In this document: positions 1-18,932 of the stretch, one piece after another
How the letters are laid out: every line of letters starts with the position of its first letter
Numbering within the stretch: position 1 is the first letter of the stretch
Assembly (NCBI RefSeq): GCF_022965805.1
Contig: NC_133115.1
Span: forward strand, 34,525,321 to 34,589,320
Source of the DNA: Primulina eburnea
Taxonomy: Eukaryota > Streptophyta > Magnoliopsida > Lamiales > Gesneriaceae
Direction: 5' to 3'
DNA: 64,000 bases
The notes under the pieces: model-generated
Told to the model about the DNA's origin: nothing
What the model saw: only the letters and a program-made list of their open reading frames with translations
Database searches by the model: none
Translations under genes and position numbers: made by a program

Positions 1-231
1 ACTTGGCCAATATATACCATGTCCCAAGAAACACCTCTTTCATGAATAAATTAAAGTCCAAATGATAAATCTTGGACATAAACATCAACTTCAGCTCACA
101 CATTTTGAATTATCTTAATAAATCATCTTCAAATCACATATCTCCAAGTACTTTCCACGATGAATTGTCCATTAAATGCAAGAAATTACTTTAATCATCA
201 TTGATGATAAATTCCAGTACATAATGCTTAC

Positions 232-632
232 CTTCGGGGTGAGCCATTTTTTGCATAGCAGTTGGGGCGATCATTATGGGCATTGAAATCTTGAAGCCCA
301 AAACAGTGGTACTCACGTCAATCTTGGTTACATCAATGAGAATCCGGGGCCGAAACCTGAATTTAGGTTAATGGTGTCTCATTACAAGGAATGACCATTT
401 CATTAAAAGCAAGTAAAAAAGAAGGAAAGAAGTAAAAACTCAAAAGTCGCGCTGGTATGGGGCCGTTTGATAGATGATACGAAGAAACATACAGAATTCT
501 CGAGAAGGCATTTCTGTTCTCAGCCAGAGTCCACTGGTCCTCGGCACCTGATGCATAGTAGTCGTACACCATTTTCGGCAACTTCTCCTTGGCAATAGCT
601 TGATATTCGGTTACATTTGCTACCTCTTCCAT
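232..632 (-). CDS. GLO: Glycolate oxidase, 5' exons (partial)
   Basis: Peroxisomal FMN-dependent (S)-2-hydroxy-acid oxidase, which oxidises glycolate to glyoxylate with release of H2O2 in photorespiration. Two exons are visible on the minus strand: exon 1 at 632-493 and exon 2 at 356-232, both with GT..AG borders and compatible phase. Exon 1 starts at the ATG at 632 and carries the family's conserved N-terminus, including [15 protein letters not shown]; its Tyr25 corresponds to substrate-binding Tyr24 of the spinach enzyme. Exon 2 carries RPRILIDV and [10 protein letters not shown], the latter an FMN-contact stretch. Bases 1-231 are the next intron, and the remaining roughly 280 residues lie outside the window. 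The peroxisomal targeting C-terminus is therefore not seen. No breaks are seen in the visible part. Confidence 0.93.
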
Positions 633-5057
<4,425 letters not shown>

Positions 5058-7268
5058 AGTATTATATGCCGATTCATATTTGGCCTTAAGATGGTTTATT
5101 TGTCTTTAAGGATAGATAATTCTGCAAAAAATATCACTTTTCTCTGATACTCAGAGCGATGACGCAACAAACTGCTTCTTCCAAACATAACAGATTTGAA
5201 TAGCCCACTCGATTTAAATCTATCTAAGAAAGGAAAAAGGATTTGGTATTAAAAAGAGAGAGAAAAGGAGGAGGAGGATTCCACGTAAAAGCTAAGTCAT
5301 TCCGACACTCATCTAAGTTAAGGAATAGAAAAAAAGAAAGAAGGAAATGATGGTATTTTGCATAATCAGTGATGCACTTCAATGAGGCTTACGAGCTCGT
5401 TATTTATAGAAACAGAGTCTTAGTTCATGTGAAATTTTTGATAATAATGGTACTAAGATCGCGATATATCTTTAAAATATAAATAAAGATTTGATAGGAT
5501 TTTATCCCGTCATCACTTTTCCCCTGAATGTCACAGGATGACGAATGAAATGAGTGAGTAAGTTGAAGTTTCACAGAGGATGTAAGGTAACGATACGATT
5601 GCATGATATGATATCATTTGAGCTGCTGAGATGGAGTGGGCCTTTCTTGAGTCTAGCCAATAGGTAGAATGGTCGATATAGTGGATAGGAAGAGAACCAA
5701 AGTAATATAAATCTGCGACTTCCTACACGCTGCATAGTGCGGGCTTATGAGAAATACAGGGTAGGCAGGCCTTAGGAGAGTGATGCCTCAAGTGCTATAT
5801 ATAGCGGGCTTACGTGGGATGTGATTGTGCTGCTTTATAGAGAGCTGTGAGAGTTGTCGCGTATCGATATTCAAGAGCGCTGTGCCCGTGGTTGAAGATA
5901 CTTAAAGACTTACTGCCCTATGCATGATTCATTAGGCGCTGAATGAAGTCCGAGCACGATGCTCTAGAACAAAAAAAAAAGAAAAAAAAACTAGTAATTC
6001 GATACTCCATAGTGACTCAACAGAAAATTTTAATATGAAATCTATGAGGCCCAAGCGAAGAGCCTGGTTCAAGAAATTTAAAAAATTCACAGATTTTGTG
6101 CTACCACCTCAATCCGGGAAATTCAGTAAGCAATGGAGATGATTCAAATGTGAGCAACGAGCTTCAAACAACCATCCCAATATATCTGATAAAGACACTG
6201 ATGACAAAATTTTACGTTCTTCTGGACTGTTTTTTTATTTTTATTTTTTTAAAAAAAAAAACAGTCGAGAAGAACGTAGAATTTGTCTGAAGTGTTTGTT
6301 ATATTTTCATTCTCATTACTTGTAAAAAAATAAAAAATTAAATCTGAAGTGTTGTATTTTCATTATCATTACTTGTCTATGATAATTTTCTTACATGAAT
6401 GGATTCTTCATTTTTACACGATCGCTTTTCTTTGCACGGTTGCACCTTAAAAAAAAAGAATTTTGAGATTTAATCCTACTTCTTATTTCAGTCCGAGCCA
6501 GGCACAATTTGCGATTCGTCACACTTCATCCATGTGTTGGATTGAAGGTTTTTATCCATTTTGATGGACGTTGCTTTGAATGATATTTTATAATGAAGTT
6601 TGGGTGGATCCTAAAAAGTGTCGAATGGGTGGAGTAAGTGGACATTTAACATTTTTTTTGGATGAGATTGTCAGTTGTCACATATGATTTGTCTAATATA
6701 GTTTACTTAACTATCGCAATTTGTAGGGTTAACAGATCTCATGTCATAAATAATAATAAAATTGCATTAATTTTTTAGATCAAATTGAAACACATAATTA
6801 CGAAGATATATTATAATAATTATTGTTAAAATTACCCAAATGAAGTTTCATTAACGGTCACCATCTCGTAAACGTGTCATGTCTCAAATCATATAAACAA
6901 TTACTCCAATAAAATTATCTTAAAATTAGAAAAACTGATACAATTAATAAAATATTATTTTTAAAATACCGATTATTTGAGGCAAGCAAACAATTCGATA
7001 AAATATTATTTTTAGAATACCGATTATTTGAGGCAAGCAGAAGGAAAATTATATTTTGGAAAATAAAATAAAAAATGAAATTTATGATAAAATTATTCTC
7101 GGAAAATTAAAGAAGCGAGCCCTTTGTTAGTAAAGAATTAAAATATAATAACCTTTTAAAAAAGTTCGTTCTCGGACAGAGATACTTTATTCGAGTATAT
7201 CCTATTATGGTAAAATAAAAAAAAAATCATTTTCCTAAATAATAATAATAAAACAATCATTCCAAATT
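5058..7268. other. Intergenic between the two GSTU genes
   Basis: No gene is supported. The stretch contains A-rich runs, an imperfect hairpin at 6207-6284, a 57-bp direct repeat just after it (units begin near 6287 and 6344), and AT-rich DNA up to a MITE at 7277. The block at 5500-5950 is less AT-rich, but I do not recognise it. Confidence 0.5.
6207..6284. repeat. Imperfect inverted repeat (hairpin)
   Basis: The left arm at about 6207-6235 pairs with the right arm at about 6253-6284. The core is ACGTTCTTCTGGACTGTTTT against AAAACAGTCGAGAAGAACGT with one mismatch, and the loop is T/A-rich. It could be a small MITE remnant or a small-RNA hairpin; neither is shown. Confidence 0.6.
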
Positions 7269-7276
7269 TCCCACCT

Positions 7277-7663
7277 AGGGATGGCAATGGGTAGGGTATG
7301 GGTCGGATTTCATACATCCATCTTTAATTGAAACGTAAAAGTGAAAGTGAAAGTGAAAGTGAAAGCGAAAGGGAAGAGAAAGTGAAAGCGAATGGGAAGA
7401 GAAAAAAAAAATATCGATTTACTTGAATTTGAGAAGATGAATCTTTAATATAAATAAATATAATTACTATATACATATATATATATATATTTAATTTAAA
7501 CGGATATTCGGGTCGGGTGTGGTCGGATTATATCAAACCCGTCTCCATACCCAAACCCGAAAATCCTCATACCCGAATACCCATTTATTTAATCGGATCT
7601 AAAAATCTTATTATATCCGACATCGGATTCTCCAACGAGTTCGGAGGAAATTGACATCCCTGA
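7277..7663. mobile_element. hAT-like MITE upstream of GSTU gene 2
   Basis: A short non-coding element whose ends read AGGGATGGCAAT on the left and ATTGACATCCCTG on the right, an imperfect terminal inverted repeat. TCCCACCT lies just left of the element (7269-7276) and again just right (7664-7671), the 8-bp target duplication expected of hAT elements. The body has a (GTGAAA)n-like run at about 7339-7390 and stretches rich in CGGGT/ACCCG. It ends 137 bp before the GST start codon, so it may sit in the promoter or 5' UTR. Confidence 0.7.
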
Positions 7664-7682
7664 TCCCACCTCAAAAATTTGA

Positions 7683-10374
<2,692 letters not shown>

Positions 10375-11183
10375 GAGAATTTTGTTCATGCCGGCCGGCG
10401 ATGTGCTTATGAACCATGTCTGGGCCATAACATGGTTTATTTGTCGTAAACCATCACGGTTCGACGCCTCCCATATTGTCTTTTAATATATTTTTTTATT
10501 GCAAATAAAGGTGTTTGATCACCTAGAAAATGTGTAATTCACCAGGTGGTGAAGAGGAATTATGTGATACAGTTTTATATTGGGGAACATGTGTATGTTT
10601 GTGTTTGGTGTGGCCTTGCTAATCTGCATGGAATCCGTGTAAAATTGTTTTTACTTGCTACTTCAATTGTCTGCATATGTCAATGTCATTCTGGATAGTA
10701 ATATTTTCTTCGTTTCTTTGAATTCTTTCATATTAAAAAAACAATTAATAGCCGGTAATTAACATGATTATTTGAATTTCATTTCATCACATGATCTTCA
10801 CGCCTAAAGATTTTCTTATGCTAAGTTTTCATATACTAAGTAAATACTCCGATCCCATTAATTTGTGAGCCAAAGGTGTTAATAAATCTGAGCAAGTGTG
10901 GCAAGAGACCGAGTCAGCAACTTAAAAGTTAGTTGAGTCAAGAAGATGGAATCTATATGCTTGGACTTGGGTCAGCGGTTGGGGCGAATAACCATACATA
11001 TTACTCCATTCTCCTCTGTTTTTTTGAAAACCCCTCCGGAGAACAGCTTAGAGAATCGATTGTTCAAGAGTGTATATGCTTGTTCATACTCAAGCCATAC
11101 AAGAGTGAAGCCGTCATTTTCTTGTGAGCGTTGTGAATAGCTCGTGAGTCTTGTATATGGAACTCATATTCCAGGGAATTGTT

Positions 11184-11297
11184 TCTTCCTAGTTACTCCC
11201 GTGGATGTAGATCTTACAAGATCCAACCACGTGATTCCGGTCTTCCTAGTTACTCCCGTGGATGTAGATCTTACAAGATCCAACCACGTGATTCAGG
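11184..11297. repeat. 57-bp tandem duplication
   Basis: Two nearly identical units starting at 11184 and 11241, each containing CCCGTGGATGTAGATCTTAC and CCACGTGATTC. The unit resembles part of a Copia LTR or leader, so this may be a duplicated piece of a decayed LTR. Confidence 0.8.
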
Positions 11298-11550
11298 TGT
11301 TCTTACTTTTATACGTTAGTGTTCTGTGTGATAATTCTTGATCCGTATCAAAACTTGATAATTTCTTGCTGCTTGTGTTTGTGCTCTGATCAATAGAAGT
11401 GGCTTAATTCTATTAATATTCACTGTAGTAATGATATTAAAATTTTTTATATGCGGGCAGCGGGATGCCTACGCCCATGGGTGTTTATATGTTGTTCACA
11501 AACAGGTGCTAGGATAACATAGCGGTTGATTTTTATATTTAATTATATAA

Positions 11551-11716
11551 AAACTTTTGTAAACGGTCTCATAAATCAATTTTGTGAGAAATCTTCTATT
11601 TGAATCATCTATAAAAAAAAATATAATTTTTTATGTAAAAAATTTATTTTTATTGTAAATATGAGAATATTTGATCTGTATCATTAAATAAAAATCCGTA
11701 AAATCGTCTCATAAAA
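11551..11716. repeat. GAGACGG repeat, copy 1 (degenerate)
   Basis: A degenerate copy of a dispersed family whose ends carry GTGAGACGGTCTCAC-like palindromes. Here the ends read AAACGGTCTCAT and AAATCGTCTCAT around an AT-rich core. Confidence 0.55.
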
Positions 11717-13536
11717 GATTATTTATTAATTATGTGTATTATATCAATTACTATTGTAAATCATTTTGTTTCCAGAAGTAAGAATAACAAATGATTAAAC
11801 GATCATAATTTTAACAGGAACACCTTATACATACATCATGTTACAAAATGACTAAAGTTAAAAAATTTCATTTTCTTTTTTTTCCCCTCATATCAATATC
11901 ATATTTTCTAATGGACTAGAGAGTTTATTTAATTTCTTGAATAGAAAAGAAAAGGATTGATTTTAAGAGTACACATAATCTATGTATCTAACTACGCCCC
12001 ACCTCGGTTCTCACAAACCTTGGAACCAACATCATAATCCGGAACCAAATTCGGAACAAGAATCATATTCAAGTTCCGACACCGAAACCGGATCGAAGTT
12101 GTAGAAATTGTAGAGACATTTTTATAAATCGTTCTATAAAGGCAAAGTTGCGTTTACTAGGCCTACATCTGTATCATACTTTTAGCACTTCATTATCATG
12201 TTAGTGTTGTGTCATTTGTTTATTTTTATTAGAAATTGTTGATGCCAAATTTATTTTTTCCGAAATGAATAATGAAAGAGTTTAGATTTTAGTATAAAAA
12301 ATCCTTCATCTGTCAGACATTTTAACTACTTGAAAAATGAAAAGTTGGCACATGGAGGCTGATAAAAAAAATTTATGGTGCTACAGCATTATCCAAGGTT
12401 GCCAAGCTCAACACCTAACAAAAGTCGTAAAAGTAGGAAATAAATAGAATAGATGAAGTGAAAGATAACTCCAATGCATCCACTCAGGAGAGCCGCCTAC
12501 TCTTAGTCTACCTGCAAATCATCACATTTTGGACTATTTATTCTCAGCAGCTTCAAAAAGCAAAGAAAACAACAAATAAGAGAGAGTCAATCTAGAAAAA
12601 GAGGATGAATGTGCACAATTTATTCAGTCAAATTTTATCTCCTAATATTAGGTACAAAAACAATGGCAAAGATTGTAATCCTAGTATTCCCACGTCCCAT
12701 CTCCATCGCTGCCTACAATCCACACAAACATACATAGAATAAAGCAACAGATGATTTTTTTTCCGATCACATATTGCATACAATAATAGAGAGTGATGAT
12801 GATCTTGAGAACAATCAAAAGGAGGGAAAAAAAGAGGAAAAACGGGTGTGGAGTTTCAGAATACAGCACTGGGAACTGATCACATGCAGCACACAACTCA
12901 ATCTCGCTAAGATCACTACTTTAAATTTATGGTTGACTCTTTCATTGTGTGCCCTTGTTCTGGATTGTAACCTTCACGGTTCATTTCCAGCTTCTTGCCT
13001 TGTCAATCAGACCCCTTTTTTCACATTTTTTTCTTCCCCTCTGTCAAATGATATAGCCCACGCACAAGCCTGACACATCGCTCTCTGTGTTAGGACCTTT
13101 GGTTTCCCTTTATTTTTGCTTATTTAGTTTCAGCATTTCTAAAATCGAGTAGTCCAAGAAATAAATCCCTTTCCTCTGTATTAGTTTCTTGATCTTCTGC
13201 ATGAAGTTTTGAGTTTAGATTTTTTGGAATCGTCCCTATTTTATCGTTTTCTTCAGTGATCAACCTTAGGTAAGATATGCTGTAATCCAGCGAAGAAATT
13301 TTGAGCAATTATTGGTCACTTCCGAAATGCGTTGCTGTTGCCCATATACCTGTAAGTAATCTTGACAGCCCTTTCTATCATATTTTTTCTTCTTTCCATA
13401 TTTAAAAGGTCCATCTTTCAATATTTGACTGTTACATGGCCTCACTGGACTGAAAAATTGATCTTGCTTTATGGCCTTTTATGTTTTGTCCTGATCTTAT
13501 TTCCTTGTTAAATCCCCTCATATTTTTCTGTCAATA

Positions 13537-16500
13537 ATGGGAGAGCGAAAGATTTGGCATTGGACATTACTATTCTGTTGTACAATTGTTTTGGTTCTAT
13601 CATTGAATGACGAGGGAACTATTCTTTTGGAGTTCAAAAAATACCTTAGTGATCCTCATCTCAATCTTCAAGATTGGGATGCTTTGGATTCTAGTCCCTG
13701 CAATTGGACAGGTATCGGTTGTAGCTTAGATTCCAAGGTAATCTCCGTACATCTTAGTGGCCTGAATTTATCTGGGAGTTTATCTTCAAGCATTTGTCAA
13801 CTCCCATTCTTGACCGAAATGAACATGTCAAAAAACTTCATATCCGGCCCATTCCCTCATGATTTCAATTCCTTTCACAATCTTAAGGTTTTAGACCTCT
13901 GCACAAATCGTTTATATGACCCATTCCCTTTCCAACTTTGCAATATTACCTCTCTTAGAAAGCTCTATCTGTGTGAGAACTATATGTTTGGAGAAATCCC
14001 AAATGAAATTGGAAACATGATTTCACTTGAGGAGCTTGTGATATATAATAATAATTTAACGGGGGTTATCCCTTCATCCATTGGGAAACTGAAGAATCTT
14101 GGGATTATCAGGGCTGGTAGAAATTTTTTATCAGGTCCCGTTCCTGCTGAAATTAGTGAATGTGAGAGTCTGACTGTGTTAGGCTTGGCTGAAAATAGGC
14201 TGGATGGTGGTTTCCCCATTGAGCTGCGAAAGCTTGAGAATCTTAACTCATTGATTCTTTGGAGCAATCTTCTTTCTGGTGAAATTCCTCCTGGGATAGG
14301 TAGTTTCACTAGCTTGGAGTTACTTGCTCTGCATGGGAACAAGTTTACGGGAATTATTCCGAAAGAGATTGGAAAATTGGCTCAGTTGAAGAGACTGTAC
14401 CTTTACACTAATCAGAGTAATGGGACCATTCCACTAGAATTATCCAATTGTTCAAATGCCATTGAAATTGATCTTTCGGAGAACCGTTTGATGGGATTCA
14501 TCCCAAAACTTTTGGGTCGGATGTTCAATCTCCGTCTGCTCTATCTTTTTGAGAACTTCCTCCAAGGAAATATTCCGACCGAGTTAGGGCAGTTGAAGCA
14601 GCTGACAAAGTTAGACCTGTCCATGAATAATTTAACTGGTTCGATCCCTTCAGCATTGCAAAATCTCCCACTCTTGAAAGACTTTCAGCTGTTCCACAAT
14701 CAGCTTGGTGGCATTATTCCCCCGTTTCTTGGAGCTTCTAGCAACCTCTCCATTCTCGATCTTTCCAAGAATAATCTTGTAGGCAGCATACCTTCACAAA
14801 TTTGCGGGTTTCAGAAATTGACTTTTCTTAGCCTGGGATCGAACAAGTTGTCTGGAAACGTTCCCCATGGCCTAAAAACTTGCAAGTCTCTTGAGCAGTT
14901 AATGTTGGGAGACAACTTGCTTACAGGGAGCCTTTCTGTTGAATATACGAAACTTCAGAACCTTTCTGCTCTCGAGCTTTATCATAATCAATTCTCGGGA
15001 CTGATACCGTCAGAAATTGGGAATTCCAGGAACCTAGAGAGACTGCTTCTGTCACATAACCATTTTACCGGGCACATTCCTCCTGAAGTAGGAAATCTTG
15101 TCGAGCTTGTTGCCTTTAATGTTTCTTGGAACAGGTTATTTGGTAGTATACCCCAAGAGTTGGGTGACTGTGTAAAGCTCGAAAGGCTTGATCTAAGCAA
15201 CAACTTCTTTACTGGATCTCTTCCAGATAAACTTGGAATGCTAGTGAAACTGGAGTTGCTGAAGTTATTGTTGGATCCCGGTTTTCTACACGCCCAAACG
15301 CAGCGGAAGTTTTAAAATTTTTATTTTATTTTGACAATCAAAATATATTTGATTTGGACGCTCGTATGATTTTCATAACATTCATAGGGAGTTTAAAAGT
15401 TATACATTTGGTGATTAAATCACTGGACACCAACTGATCCGGTATAACAGATCTAGCTCTTCATGAATCCCAACGAACTTTCTTCAATGAACTTCTTTAT
15501 TTCCTTCTAATTAGGTCCACGACTGAATCGTTTGATCCTCTTCCAAATTGCACTAGAAAATTTGGAAGAAGTTTTGCGTAGGAGATAAATTAATTGAGAG
15601 ATGGCTCAAATTTTCCTTCAAAAAGGGGGAGTGGCCGATTTTCTCCTTTTTGAAAATGGGTCTCTCGAAAATTGAGGTAGGTGGTAGGCTAGGGTTTTGC
15701 TTTTCAACCCTTTATTTATAATTAGATTATAACCTAATTACATAATTAACATTAATGGGCTTGATTTAATTAATTAGGCTAGTCCAACTAGTTTAATTAA
15801 TTTAATCAAAGTCCATTAAAACTTTAATTATTTAATATGTTGGACTTGTACCCTTACAAGCTCATTAAACATATTATCCACCATATTTAATTTATTAATT
15901 AATTAACTCAACTTTTGAGCTTAATAAATTAAATACATTATAAATTCAACATTTGAATTTATTATTTAAATTATAAATTCAACTACTTGAATTTACATCA
16001 CCTCCAAAATTTAATATTTAATAAACCCAACATTTGAGTTTAATAAATTAAATTCTCAAATTTTATAAATTCAACTCCTTGAATTTATTCTCTCAAAATT
16101 TAATTATCATAAATTCAACTCCTTGAATTTACTATATAATATAAATTCAACTTTTGAATTTATTCTATCTACGGGAACAAACAATCCAGTACTTGTGTGA
16201 CCCTCAATGGTTCAGGGATACAGCTAGCCGTGGGTTCACAACTCTTTGTGATTCAGGACAGAATCCTTTATTCGGGCTTACCCTAGTTAGCCTCATTCTT
16301 TCTATCAACACCTTGATCAAGAATGTTAGAACTCATTTCTGATAGCACCCATCGGATCATGGTAAGAGCGTCTAGTAGCATCGTCCCATGATCCCCTAGG
16401 TATAACTGATAGTGCCTGCAAGAACCAGTCGATTATGATTAACGTACAGTACGGTCCTTTCATCTCATATATCCCGATCGAATCTGCAACCATTGGTTCA

Positions 16501-18932
16501 TCGAGAGTTGCATAATAATTCGATAACTATGTGATAACTATAAATAGTGGCATCGCATGTACCATTGGAGAACTCCTTCTCTAATGTACATCTCATACTC
16601 TGGCCAGAGATTCCACGCACTATAATTTCATTTGATCGCATAGGATATCCACACCCGTAGGTGAGCGGTGAATCCCCGACTACAATGCACTGGCTCCTAT
16701 ATGTGTCGCAACTGTACCCAACCTCGCCACCTGATGACTCTCCTGGAGCCGGTAAACGAGTCAAAGCACAGCCCTAACATATAGAGCCTCAGTGTTGTCC
16801 CGGGTCGTAAGGACTAATGGTGTACAATCATAACCACGAACTTATCCTCTCGATGAATAATAACCACTTGGAAAGTCCGAGGGAAGGTTGTTCGGTATAA
16901 TCATCATATGACTACTCATCTGTATGTTTGGACATCTCTATGCCCTTACCAAGAAACGCAGTACACAACATCACAGATGCTAGTCTCGAGCTCAAGCGAC
17001 CTTTATCCATGTTTTAGGCGGCTGAATCGACTAGGAACGAATTTAGAATATGCAGTGTTTACAAATGAGTTTCAACATCGAATTACGATTCATTTGTATT
17101 AAAGCATAATCAAGGACTTTATCTATGCTGCTTGCATGGGTATACAGATAAAGTATAACGAAACTATTAAAAGTTAAATTATATTAAAATAAAGATTGTT
17201 TATTTCACTTGAGTCAATAAATTCCCTAGCCAACCGTTGGCTTGCAGGGCATCTACTCTAACAGTTATCTGATAATGTATTCACAGGTGCAATTCCTGCA
17301 ACTTTTGGGAGCCTTGTTAGGTTAACCGAATTGCAAATGGGAGGAAACTTGTTTTCAGGGTTTATCCCTATTGAGCTAGGACGGCTCACTTCCCTTCAAA
17401 TTGCTCTCAATATCAGCCATAACAATCTCGCTGGCTCAATTCCAAGCAGTTTGGGTGACCTGCAGATGCTTGAATCACTTTTCTTGAATGATAATCAGCT
17501 TAGTGGTGAAATTCCTGACGTGGTAGGGGGAATGCGCAGCCTCTGGATATGCAACCTTTCGAATAACAATCTAGTTGGAATGGTACCAACAACTCTTGTA
17601 TTCGAGAGGATGGACCAGAGTAATTTTGTGGGAAACAAGGGGCTATGCATATTAGGTTCGGATCATTGCCATGCATTTCAAACTTCATCAGTTCCTTCAA
17701 GATCAAGCTGGTTCAAGAAGGGTTCTTATAAAGAAAAACTAATCACCATTCTCTCACTCTGTGTCGGACTAACGTCGTTGGCTCTCATTGTTGGGGTATG
17801 TTGGCATATGAAACGACATAAACCTGCTATTGCTTCACTCGAAGACCAACTGGAGAGCGATGAGTTAGATAACTACTACTTTACCAAAGAAGGTTTTAGT
17901 TATCATGATCTTGTTGAGGCAACGGGGAACTTCTCAGAAACATCAATTATAGGAAAAGGTGCCTGTGGAACTGTGTACAAAGCAATAATGGGAAATGGTC
18001 GAGTGATTGCAGTTAAAAAGTTGAAGGCCTACGGTGAAGGAGCGAGTTCAGACAACAGTTTTCGTGCGGAAATATCAACTCTTGGTAAGATAAGGCACAA
18101 AAACATAGTAAAACTATATGGCTTTTGCTGCCATGAAGATAGCAATGTCATCTTATACGAGTACATGGCAAATGGAAGCCTCGGAGAAATACTACATGGG
18201 AATGAAACGGCATGTATGCTCGACTGGAATGCGCGATACAGAATAGCTCTTGGGGCTGCTGAAGGATTATGCTATCTCCACCATGATTGTAAGCCTCAAA
18301 TTATTCATCGTGACATAAAATCAAACAATATCTTACTAGATGAATATTTGGGGGCACATGTTGGAGATTTTGGCTTAGCGAAGATGATCGATTTCCCCTT
18401 GTCAAAGTCTTTATCTGCTGTAGCGGGTTCATATGGCTACATTGCTCCTGGTGAGAACTTATTCAATAAAGTTTTCAGTACATGCATGGTAAGCATTATA
18501 CAAAACTAATATTACACATTAACTTGAATCACATTTCTCCTCATTTCAGAATACGCATACACCATGAAGGTGACAGAGAAGTGCGATATATACAGTTTTG
18601 GGGTGGTTCTATTGGAATTACTCACTGGTAAATCTCCAGTTCAACCGCTCGATCAAGGAGGCGACCTGGTAACAATGGTGAGAAGATCTCTTAAAAAACT
18701 AGAGATAGAACCTCACATATACGACCAGCGAATCGATCTTACTGTCAGAAGAACAGTCAAGGAGATGTCTCTGGTTCTGAAAATCGCTTTGTTTTGTACC
18801 AGCATGTCGCCTCTCAACAGGCCAACGATGCGAGAGGTTACTGCAATGTTGAATGATTCCAGAGAGGGAGTGAGTAATTCTCCACCTTCTCCAACATCAG
18901 AAACTCCTTCAGATAGGGAAGATAGTTGCTAA
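13537..18932 (+). pseudogene. LRR receptor-like kinase (At1g17230-like), split by a solo LTR
   Basis: Plasma-membrane leucine-rich-repeat receptor kinase of subfamily XI, closely resembling Arabidopsis At1g17230. Coding blocks are 13537-15268, 17269-18450 and 18550-18932; without the insertion they would total 1,098 residues, the family length. Visible parts in order: signal peptide (about 1-24), N-cap with SPCNWTGIGC, more than twenty LRRs, a membrane segment (LITILSLCVGLTSLALIVGV) and a kinase domain. The kinase has [25 protein letters not shown] and the APE glutamate formed across the final intron. A 1,995-bp solo LTR sits between codons of one LRR and introduces stops: translation from the normal start ends at 15315 after 592 residues, without TM or kinase. 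The insert plus duplication is 2,000 bp, not a multiple of three. Both flanks are otherwise open, so inactivation looks recent. I found no splice pair that removes the LTR and restores the frame. Confidence 0.9.
15269..17263. mobile_element. Solo LTR (1,995 bp) inside the receptor kinase
   Basis: Begins TGTTGGATCCCGG and ends CTACTCTAACA, the TG..CA termini of an LTR, and is flanked by a perfect 5-bp duplication GTTAT (15264-15268 and 17264-17268). No primer-binding site, purine tract, second LTR or retroelement coding sequence is present. It is therefore most simply a solo LTR left by recombination between the two LTRs of a larger element. A non-coding LARD-like element is the alternative. 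The left third is very AT-rich with repeated AAATTCAAC motifs; the right half is less AT-rich. Confidence 0.87.

Larger units (their letters stand above)
10375..13536. other. Intergenic before the LRR receptor kinase
   Basis: No gene is supported. The region from about 10,860 to 11,430 resembles a decayed Copia-type LTR/leader (CCCGTGGATGTAGATCTTAC...CCACGTGATTC) and carries a 57-bp tandem duplication. A copy of the GAGACGG repeat follows at 11551-11716. The last kilobase is presumably the promoter and 5' leader of the receptor kinase; a 5'-UTR intron there is possible but not provable. Confidence 0.5.

Noticed and set aside
13980..15203. Minus-strand ORFs over the LRR region
   Set aside because: Antisense shadows of the periodic LRR coding sequence.
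16498..17102. ORFs of 88 and 64 residues inside the 1,995-bp LTR
   Set aside because: Non-coding LTR sequence; no family match.
15264..17286. Solo LTR removed as an intron
   Set aside because: A GT at 15264 and AG at 17264 exist, but that removes 2,001 bases where 2,000 are needed, shifting the frame. The acceptor ending at 17247 leads into a stop, and the one at 17286 is out of phase with the nearby donors I tried.
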